A stretch of DNA of 11,339 nucleotides from Gammaproteobacteria bacterium. GTDB taxonomy: Bacteria; Pseudomonadota; Gammaproteobacteria; Magnimaribacterales; AG-339-G14. The notes under the pieces were generated by a model. That model made no database searches. It was given only the letters and a program-made list of their open reading frames with translations, and was not told the origin of the DNA. Positions 5,754-11,339 of this stretch are shown piece by piece. Where the stretch lies: NCBI GenBank assembly GCA_002689405.1, contig NZFZ01000022.1:1-11339 (forward strand), read 5' to 3'. Numbering within the stretch: position 1 is the first letter of the stretch; every line of letters starts with the position of its first letter. Position numbers and translations under genes: made by a program.

Positions 5754-7020
5754 CAATTGTGCTTTGGTCATCTGGACCAGTTGAGATAATTTTTATAGGG
5801 ACCGTGCAGACATCCTCAAGGAATGCGATAAAAGCTTTTGCTTCCTCTGGAAGCTCATCAAAATTTGTGAGATTTTTTGTTGGGGTACTCCATCCAGGAA
5901 GAGATTCATAAACTGGCTTAATATTTTCCAAGTTCATACACTCGCCAAAAATGAGCTCTGAATCATCAGCTTCATAGGCCGTACAAACTTTTATTTCATC
6001 CAAGCCATCCAAGACATCTATTTTCGTTAAACACAGCCCTGAGATACTATTGGTTTGAATGATTCTTTTCATTATCACTGCATCAAACCATCCGCATCTT
6101 CTTGGTCTACCTGTTGTTGCGCCCACTTCTCCTCCAGTGTTGGCAATATATACTCCAAGGTCATCAAAAATTTCTGTGGGCATGGGTCCTTCACCTACTC
6201 TTGTAACGTATGCTTTTACCACCCCTAAGATATTTTCTACATCCAAAGGGCCGCAGCCTGCCCCCGCTGCAATTCCTGTCGGAGAACAATTACTTGAAGT
6301 AACATATGGGTAGGTACCTTGATCAATATCCAGTAAGGCGCCTTGCGCTCCTTCAAACAAAACTTTTTTATTTTCAGAATTCAATTTTTTGATGAGCATT
6401 GATACATCTGCAAGCATAGGTTTTATTTTCTCTCCATAAGCTAAGTTTTCATCTATGAGACGATTCAAAGATAAAGCATCTTGGCCGAAAAATTTCTCAA
6501 TCATAAAATTATAAAAGTCTAAAGTTTCTTCTAATAAGGGCCTAAGTCGATTTTCATTAAGGGTATCAACAACTCTTATTGCTCTTCTGGCAACTTTATC
6601 CTCATATGCTGGACCTATTCCTCTTAAAGTAGTACCAATGGTTTTTTGGCTATTGGATTTTTCTTTATAAAGATCTATCAACTGATGATAAGGCTGAATC
6701 AAAACACACGCAGGGCTGATCTTTAATCTATCGGTTATGCCAGAAGTAATATTGCTAATTTCTTCTATTTCCGAAAAAAGAGCCTGATACGAAATAACTA
6801 CGCCTTTTCCGATTAAAGATAAAGACTCTTTGTGACAAATTGACGAGGGAAGCAAATGAAGAATAATTTTTTTATCATCAATGATTAGAGTATGGCCGGC
6901 ATTATGTCCACCTTGATATCTGCAAGCGGCGGCAAAGTTTCCTGCTAAAAAATTAACAATTTTACCTTTTCCTTCGTCCCCCCATTGCAATCCTAAAATA
7001 GCTGAATTAGAAAATCTCAT
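5746..7020 (-). CDS. purA: Adenylosuccinate synthetase
   Basis: Commits IMP to AMP: GTP-driven joining of IMP and aspartate. The 424 residues compare with 432 in E. coli. The N-terminal catalytic loop QWGDEGKGK (12-20, D15) and GGHNAGHT (37-44, H43) are intact, as are RGIGPAYEDKVARR (133-146), FEGAQGALLDID (222-233), TTGRPRRCGWFD (302-313) and the guanine-binding TKIDVLDGLDEIK (332-344). Two oddities are seen at the end: STGPDDQSTI has Asp where family members usually have Arg, and the protein stops at TIVR, lacking the last few residues found in relatives. Its stop codon lies within nusB on the other strand. The start overlaps the hisZ stop by 4 bp (ATGA), so it is the last gene of the miaA-side operon. 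Confidence 0.98.
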   Translation of the reverse strand: MRFSNSAILGLQWGDEGKGKIVNFLAGNFAAACRYQGGHNAGHTLIIDDKKIILHLLPSSICHKESLSLIGKGVVISYQALFSEIEEISNITSGITDRLKISPACVLIQPYHQLIDLYKEKSNSQKTIGTTLRGIGPAYEDKVARRAIRVVDTLNENRLRPLLEETLDFYNFMIEKFFGQDALSLNRLIDENLAYGEKIKPMLADVSMLIKKLNSENKKVLFEGAQGALLDIDQGTYPYVTSSNCSPTGIAAGAGCGPLDVENILGVVKAYVTRVGEGPMPTEIFDDLGVYIANTGGEVGATTGRPRRCGWFDAVIMKRIIQTNSISGLCLTKIDVLDGLDEIKVCTAYEADDSELIFGECMNLENIKPVYESLPGWSTPTKNLTNFDELPEEAKAFIAFLEDVCTVPIKIISTGPDDQSTIVR

Positions 7021-7976
7021 ATCTTTTGATTCAATTTGGTAAGCGAAGAAACATTAATATCAAAACCAATTGCCTCTCGAACGATATTATTTTGCTTGCT
7101 TACATATTCTCCACCTTTCGCAATGGAAAAACCAAACCCAAAAACATGTACCGAAAAGACCAAACCGGAATGATAATCAAATCCTGGAAAATCTGAAAAA
7201 TCTATATGATAGTCAGTTGAAGATGGCAAATTTTTAATTATTTTTTCTATTTTTTTTGCAGAGTCTTGAAAAATTTTATTTTTGTGGTTTTTTAAGTATT
7301 TGAGACATTCTATTTTACCGTTAACTGCAATAAGATTTTTTATCTCCAGTAAACTTTTGCTATTCAAGCCTTTAGAATTAAAAAATTCATCTAGGTCTGT
7401 TTTCGATTTGGATGAGATGATTTTTTTAAGTATCCTGTTTTCACCGAAAGATAAACCGAGAGCATTCAAAATTTCTGTTAGGGGTTCTGTTCTACCCAAT
7501 GAAATGGTCAATTTGTACTTTCCGGCTTTTTTTAAGCTAAGCAGCATAAGTTTTATAAGATCCACTTCATCAGAGATTGAAATTTTTCCAAAAAATTCCA
7601 CTCCTGTTTTGTAGGCGATTTTTGATTTTGTTAACGAATCTTTGGTCTTTCTTAAAGTTTCTCCAAAATAACAATATTTCTTATTTTTTTTAGAGCCTTG
7701 TTGAAGATCTATCCTTGCTATTTGTTGAGAAATATCAGGCCTTATAGAAATATTTTTTAAATTTTCGTCGGAAAAACTATAGGCATAATCCTTAAGAGAA
7801 GCATTAGCATTTCCGCCTATAGCCTCAGAAAATTCAATCAAAGAAGGTATGACGAGTTCACAATTGTTTTTGTAAAAGTAATTTAGAAATAGCGAGCGAA
7901 GTTTTTCAAGTTCTTTGGCTTTAGCGCCTACAAAATCCTCCGTTCCATCTGGAAGACCTGAGTTGGATGTAGACAT
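7017..7976 (-). CDS. hisZ: ATP phosphoribosyltransferase regulatory subunit HisZ
   Basis: A catalytically inert relative of histidyl-tRNA synthetase that pairs with short-form HisG in the first step of histidine synthesis. Its 319 residues hold only the class II catalytic-type domain; there is no anticodon-binding domain as in HisRS. Motif remnants are LPDGTEDF (8-15), SIRPDISQQIAR (77-88, the motif 2 region), GFDYHSGLVF (265-274) and AKGGEYV (286-292) where HisZ and HisRS usually have GGRYD. The middle (about 180-250) is poorly conserved, rich in Lys, Ile and Asn, and visibly more AT-rich than the neighbours. The placement hflC-hisZ-purA is known from other proteobacteria and supports HisZ over HisRS. 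It follows hflC by 6 bases and overlaps purA by 4. Confidence 0.88.
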   Translation of the reverse strand: MSTSNSGLPDGTEDFVGAKAKELEKLRSLFLNYFYKNNCELVIPSLIEFSEAIGGNANASLKDYAYSFSDENLKNISIRPDISQQIARIDLQQGSKKNKKYCYFGETLRKTKDSLTKSKIAYKTGVEFFGKISISDEVDLIKLMLLSLKKAGKYKLTISLGRTEPLTEILNALGLSFGENRILKKIISSKSKTDLDEFFNSKGLNSKSLLEIKNLIAVNGKIECLKYLKNHKNKIFQDSAKKIEKIIKNLPSSTDYHIDFSDFPGFDYHSGLVFSVHVFGFGFSIAKGGEYVSKQNNIVREAIGFDINVSSLTKLNQKI

Positions 7977-7982
7977 TTTTAT

Positions 7983-8867
7983 TTATTCGGATTTTATGCC
8001 TTTAGAACTATCCAAGTACTTAAAGAAGTCGCTATCGGGATCGATTAGAAGTACATCAGATTTATTTTCAAAAGTAGATTGATAAGCTTTTAAACTTCTA
8101 GTGAATTCGTAAAATTCTGGATCCTTATTGTAGGCATCAGCATAAACGCTAGTAGCTTTGGCATCACCATTTCCTCTGAGTTCTTCTGCTTTTTTATAAG
8201 CCTCGGCAAGAATAATTGTTCTTTCACGATCTGCGTTTGCTCGAATACCCTCTGCAATTTCTGTACCTTGAGCACGAAGTTCTTGAGCCAATCTCTCTCT
8301 TTCTGTTCTCATTCTGTTGTAAACAGATTCATTTACCTCTGTTGGTAATTCAATTTTTTTAACTCTTACGTCTAGAACTTCTATTCCAAGCTCGCCAGCT
8401 GCTACGGTATTTAAATCAGTTGTTAAAATCTTCATCAATTCGTCTCGTTCACCAGAAACTACCTCTTGGACAGTTCTGGTACCAAATTGGTTCCTAAGAC
8501 CTTCGTCCACCCTTTGGGTCAATAAAGTTCTCATAGCACTCAACTGCCCTCCAGATGAAGTTATATAAAACTGCTCATTATTTGAAATGCGCCATTTAAC
8601 AAAAGCATCAACGATAAGTCTCTTCTTTTCCGCTGTAAAATAAGGTTGCGGGAGAGCATCAAGTGTTAAAATTCTTGAGTCGAATTTTTTAACTGTGTGA
8701 TAGATAGGCACTTTAAAATGCAGGCCTGGATTAATTTCAGGTTCAACAATTTCACCAAATCTCAGCAAAATTGCAGTTTGTTTGTCATTTACTATATAGA
8801 TGGCATTACTAAGAATTACTATGATAATTAAAGCAATGATTCCTAAATTTAAATTTAACGACTTCAT
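7983..8867 (-). CDS. hflC: HflC, FtsH-modulating SPFH/band-7 protein
   Basis: Partner of HflK in the inner-membrane HflKC assembly that encloses and modulates the FtsH protease. At 294 residues it is shorter than E. coli HflC (334). One membrane segment lies at about 7-26 with no cleavable signal. The band-7 domain runs from about 22 to 185 (VNDKQTAILLRFGEI at the front, GIEVLDVRVKKIELP at 161-175). It is followed by a charged, probably coiled-coil helix (about 185-235, RTERERLAQELRAQG) and the family hallmark DPEFYEFTRSLKAY (249-262). The start is 1 base after the hflK stop, which implies a coupled pair with fixed stoichiometry. The short C-terminal tail after about 275 is not conserved. Confidence 0.96.
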   Translation of the reverse strand: MKSLNLNLGIIALIIIVILSNAIYIVNDKQTAILLRFGEIVEPEINPGLHFKVPIYHTVKKFDSRILTLDALPQPYFTAEKKRLIVDAFVKWRISNNEQFYITSSGGQLSAMRTLLTQRVDEGLRNQFGTRTVQEVVSGERDELMKILTTDLNTVAAGELGIEVLDVRVKKIELPTEVNESVYNRMRTERERLAQELRAQGTEIAEGIRANADRERTIILAEAYKKAEELRGNGDAKATSVYADAYNKDPEFYEFTRSLKAYQSTFENKSDVLLIDPDSDFFKYLDSSKGIKSE

Positions 8868-8868
8868 A

Positions 8869-10011
8869 CTATCTTCGATCCTGTCTTCTTCTTAATTCTT
8901 CAATAACTCGGTCAGTGATCTCTTGAATTTCTGATCCAAGAGTTGTTGGTGTTGTAGATGACGAAGCTTCTTCTCTTGATCGCCTATTAGGATCTAAAGA
9001 AGCTGCTGCAATTTGGTCTAGAGGTAAATACAGAATGTTATTACCCTCTTTGACGTCAATCATCACCTTGGTGCTATTGCTCATAACAGACTGAACTGCA
9101 TCTAAATATAATCTCTGCCTAGTAACTACAGGAGATTTTGAATATTCAACAAGCAGTTGATCAAATCTTGACGCCTCACCTTCAGCTTCAGATATCACTT
9201 TTTGTTTATATCCTTCAGCATCTTCAACGGCTCTTTTGGCCTCACCTCTCGCAATTGGCACAACCTCATTTGCATAAGTCTCAGCTTCGTTTCTCAGCCT
9301 AACTTCGTCCTCTCTTGCTTTTACAACGTCATCAAAAGCTTCTTTCACTGCGTCCGGAGGTCTCGATTCTCTAATTGACACCGCTACGACTTCAATTCCA
9401 GTTTTGTAAGTATCTAATCTGGTTTGCAGTCTAGACTTTACGTCCATGGCTATTTGTTCCCTGCCCACTGTTAAAGTACTGTCCATAGTCGTACTTCCAA
9501 CTACATGCCTCAATTCAGCTTCAGAAGCTTGAGCTAAACTGTCCTCAGGAGCTGAAGCTTCTAAGAGAAAAAATACTGGATTGGATCGTTTGTATTGGAC
9601 TGCAACTTCAACGTTTACTATATTTTCGTCTTTTGTAAGCATTGAAGAATTGGTGGTGTGAGTAAACAGTTTCTCGGTGTTGACAATAAATCTGTTATCT
9701 ACAAGTGGAGGGTTCCAATGAATTCCAGGCCCTTTGGTAGATGCGTATTTTCCAACCCTCAAAATGACAGCCTCTTCTTGAGCATCTACCGTATAAATGC
9801 CAAAGGCTGAATACAAAAGGACTATCGCGATTAAAATCGAAGGTAATATTTTTTTAATACCTCCGCCTCCGCCTCCTGAGCCTCCGCCGAAGATTGAATT
9901 AATTTGAGCTCTAAATTTTTTTATCAGTTCGTCAATATCCGGAGGAGGGTTATTGTTTCTTCCCCACGGATCTCTTGAACCATTGTTATTACCTTGATCA
10001 TTCCATGACAT
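8869..10011 (-). CDS. hflK: HflK, FtsH-modulating SPFH/band-7 protein
   Basis: Larger partner of HflC. The 380 residues begin with the family hallmark MSWND...RDPWG and an Asn/Gly/Pro-rich cytoplasmic stretch (1-24), then a short helix with ELIKKF, a glycine tract (42-51, nine Gly and one Ser) and a membrane segment at about 55-74. The band-7 domain occupies about 75-225 (GPGIHWNPP at 94-102; VAVSIRESRPPDAVKEAF at 209-226). It is followed by a long Ala/Glu/Arg-rich coiled-coil helix (about 228-285), and a low-complexity Ser/Thr/Arg tail ends the protein. The gene starts 36 bases after miaA. I see neither a promoter nor a Shine-Dalgarno in that gap, so read-through from miaA is likely. In E. 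coli hfq and hflX occupy this place; here they are absent. Confidence 0.97.
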   Translation of the reverse strand: MSWNDQGNNNGSRDPWGRNNNPPPDIDELIKKFRAQINSIFGGGSGGGGGGIKKILPSILIAIVLLYSAFGIYTVDAQEEAVILRVGKYASTKGPGIHWNPPLVDNRFIVNTEKLFTHTTNSSMLTKDENIVNVEVAVQYKRSNPVFFLLEASAPEDSLAQASEAELRHVVGSTTMDSTLTVGREQIAMDVKSRLQTRLDTYKTGIEVVAVSIRESRPPDAVKEAFDDVVKAREDEVRLRNEAETYANEVVPIARGEAKRAVEDAEGYKQKVISEAEGEASRFDQLLVEYSKSPVVTRQRLYLDAVQSVMSNSTKVMIDVKEGNNILYLPLDQIAAASLDPNRRSREEASSSTTPTTLGSEIQEITDRVIEELRRRQDRR

Positions 10012-10047
10012 AAGGTCATTCTAAGATGTTAATAAGAATAATGGAAT

Positions 10048-10956
10048 TCAATTTTTGATGATAGATAGAATCTTCATAACCTTATCATCTTCATCTGAAA
10101 AAAATGTTTTATCCAGGTTAAATTTATTCAGCCAAGTTATTTGTCTTTTTGCGAGTTGATAAGTTGCATTGGTAGCTAACTCAATCATTTCTTCATAAGA
10201 AATTTTATCTTCAAGAAAATCTACAACTTGTTTATAACCTACTGTCTCTAGGACTTTTACCCTTCTTTCACTACTATATTCCATTATAGTTTTTGTTTCT
10301 TCGACTAAACCCAATTCAAGCATTTTCTTAAATCTTTCTTTTAATTGGTTTTTAAAAGTTTTTTTACACCTAGGAACAACAGCAAAAGAGAATTTTTGAT
10401 AGTCCTCAATCACACTCTTCTTTTTTAGTCTCTTGAGCTTGCTAAAAGTTATTCTGGATAAAAAATTAACTTCTAATGCTCTAAGGATTCTTTGCGAATC
10501 ATTATCTTTTATAGCCTTTGCTGCATCGGGATCCATTTTTTTAAGTCGTTCATGCATTGATTTCCAACCTTTGTTTTTAGCTTCATCTTCAATTTTTTTT
10601 CTTAATTTAATGTCCTTTTCTGGTAGTTTTGAAATGCCATTGAATAGAGAATAAAAGTACATCATGGTTCCTCCGACAAATATTAAATCTTCCTTGCAAC
10701 CCTTTGATTCATTCGATATTTCATTCAGAAAATCTTTTACCGAAAAGTCATCCTCTAGGTCTAAAGTATTTATTAACGCATGATGAATATTATCTAAAAT
10801 CTCTTGGTCAGGTTTGCTGCTACCAATATTTGCTCCTTTGTAAATCTGGACGGAATCAACGCTAATTATTTTTGATGGAAAATGTTTATTAATTTCTATT
10901 GCAAGCTCGGTTTTTCCAGAATGCGTAGGCCCTAAAATAGAAATTGCTTTCTTCAT
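10048..10956 (-). CDS. miaA: tRNA dimethylallyltransferase
   Basis: Transfers a dimethylallyl group to A37 of tRNAs that read codons starting with U. The 302 residues are close to the family norm (about 300-316). The P-loop is GPTHSGKT (9-16), with His where Ala is usual. It is followed by VDSVQIYKG (33-41) with D34/S35 of the catalytic region, GSSKPD (45-50), the GGTMMYF loop (95-101) and DSQRILRALEV (153-163). The C-terminal signature is TYQLAKRQITWL (265-276), where E. coli has TRQLAKRQITWLR; both flanking arginines are replaced (Y266, N277). The start is the first ATG after the divergent spacer and has no Shine-Dalgarno. It is the first gene of the miaA-hflK-hflC-hisZ-purA run. Confidence 0.96.
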   Translation of the reverse strand: MKKAISILGPTHSGKTELAIEINKHFPSKIISVDSVQIYKGANIGSSKPDQEILDNIHHALINTLDLEDDFSVKDFLNEISNESKGCKEDLIFVGGTMMYFYSLFNGISKLPEKDIKLRKKIEDEAKNKGWKSMHERLKKMDPDAAKAIKDNDSQRILRALEVNFLSRITFSKLKRLKKKSVIEDYQKFSFAVVPRCKKTFKNQLKERFKKMLELGLVEETKTIMEYSSERRVKVLETVGYKQVVDFLEDKISYEEMIELATNATYQLAKRQITWLNKFNLDKTFFSDEDDKVMKILSIIKN

Positions 10957-11005
10957 GTTTTTTTGGTTTTATTTTAGGGTAATTAGCGTTCAAAGGGAGA
11001 TAAAG
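10957..11005 (+). promoter_or_regulatory. 49-bp divergent spacer between miaA and the acyl-CoA synthetase
   Basis: All 5' control elements for two oppositely directed genes must fit here or reach into the coding regions. No good promoter pair is visible. On the minus strand TAAAAT (10971-10976) could be a -10 for miaA but lacks a -35 at 16-18 bases; on the plus strand TTGCTT (10944-10949, inside miaA) and TTTTAT (10967-10972) are a weak pair at 17 bases. The plus side carries GGGAG at 10995-10999 before the ATG at 11006. Confidence 0.4.
10995..10999 (+). promoter_or_regulatory. Ribosome binding site of the acyl-CoA synthetase gene
   Basis: GGGAG within AAAGGGAGA, 6 bases before ATG 11006. 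It favours that start over the in-frame ATG at 11012. Confidence 0.65.
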
Positions 11006-11339
11006 ATGTCTATGCAATTTGCAAATGTTTGGGAAAGAGTAGCAGATACGGTTGGTGATGAAATAGCTTTAATCAATGGGGACAGAAAATCCAGTTGGTC
11101 TTCTTTTGATTCGAAAGCAGCTAAGATTGCAACCATTTTACAAGAGCATGGTTTGAAGTCCGATTCCAAAGTTGGAATTTATCTTCATAATTCAAACGAA
11201 TATTTAGAAGCCCAATATGGAGTTTTTAAAATTGAGGGCGTTCCAATCAACGTAAATTACCGTTATAAAGAAAACGAATTAATCTATCTCTTGGATAATG
11301 CAGATGCTGAGGCAGTTTTTTTTCAAGGTTGTTATGCGG
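11006..11339 (+). CDS. AMP-forming acyl-CoA synthetase, N-terminal fragment
   Basis: The first 111 residues of a gene that leaves the window at its right edge. The start is set by the Shine-Dalgarno at 10995-10999. The translation begins MSMQFANVWERVAD and shows the N-terminal layout of the ANL superfamily: a self-contained W-x-x-F-D segment (31-35), KVGIYLHNSNEYLEA (55-69), a G-V-P-INVNYRY stretch (78-87) and ELIYLLDNADAEAVFF (91-106). These match fatty-acid or carboxylic-acid CoA ligases that form an acyl-adenylate from ATP and then the CoA thioester. The P-loop (TSGTTG type) and adenylation motifs lie beyond the window, so activity and chain-length preference cannot be judged. It is divergent from miaA and probably unrelated to it in function. 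Confidence 0.8.
   Translation, partial: MSMQFANVWERVADTVGDEIALINGDRKSSWSSFDSKAAKIATILQEHGLKSDSKVGIYLHNSNEYLEAQYGVFKIEGVPINVNYRYKENELIYLLDNADAEAVFFQGCYA

Noticed and set aside
6059..6313. 84-codon plus-strand open frame opposite purA
   Set aside because: The region encodes conserved PurA motifs on the other strand; the translation is low-complexity Pro/Ser/Thr.
7282..7614. 110-codon plus-strand open frame opposite hisZ
   Set aside because: Rich in Phe, Leu and Ser as expected from the complement of Lys/Asn-rich hisZ codons; no domain and no start signal.
7017..7976. Histidyl-tRNA synthetase
   Set aside because: No anticodon-binding domain, degenerate class II motifs, and the hflC-hisZ-purA context all favour HisZ.
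1..11339. Mobile elements, CRISPR arrays, tRNA genes, toxin-antitoxin or defence systems
   Set aside because: Spacers are tiny apart from 93-297, and I saw no direct-repeat arrays, cloverleaf sequences, transposase or defence motifs.

Overview
The window is an AT-rich (by eye about two thirds A+T), very compact stretch of a gammaproteobacterial chromosome. The gene order glyA-nrdR-ribD-ribB-ribH-nusB, the block miaA-hflK-hflC-hisZ-purA and the protein sequences all fit Gammaproteobacteria. The low GC, overlapping genes, near absence of spacers and a TonB-receptor gene at the edge suggest a streamlined marine lineage such as SAR86. That taxonomic guess is inference.

Layout. (1) 1-92, minus: the first 30 codons of a TonB-dependent outer-membrane receptor. 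(2) 93-297: a divergent spacer with candidate promoters for both sides. (3) 298-5753, plus: nth (endonuclease III), then glyA behind its own consensus -10 box, then nrdR, ribD, a RibB with a degenerate RibA-like tail (RibBX type), ribH and nusB, joined by gaps of 1-3 bases or overlaps of 4-8 bases. (4) 5746-10956, minus: miaA, hflK, hflC, hisZ and purA, again nearly without spacers, transcribed towards nusB; purA and nusB overlap tail to tail by 8 bp. (5) 10957-11005: a 49-bp divergent spacer. (6) 11006 to the end, plus: the N-terminus of an AMP-forming acyl-CoA synthetase that runs off the window.

How the genes work together. GlyA supplies one-carbon units; NrdR is the ribonucleotide reductase repressor; RibD, RibB and RibH make lumazine from the GTP-derived pyrimidine and ribulose 5-phosphate. 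Neither an intact GTP cyclohydrolase II (RibA) nor riboflavin synthase (RibE) is encoded here, so both must lie elsewhere. NusB is the rRNA antitermination factor. On the other strand, MiaA modifies tRNA, HflK/HflC form the FtsH-regulating membrane complex, HisZ is the regulatory subunit of short-form HisG, and PurA makes adenylosuccinate.

I found no mobile element, CRISPR array, RNA gene or convincing new system; this is core housekeeping DNA. Points worth a second look are the unusual iron-sulfur cysteine spacing of Nth, the altered substrate loops of RibD, the absence of hfq and hflX between miaA and hflK, the tail-to-tail nusB/purA overlap with a shortened PurA end, and the glyA leader without a usable Shine-Dalgarno.
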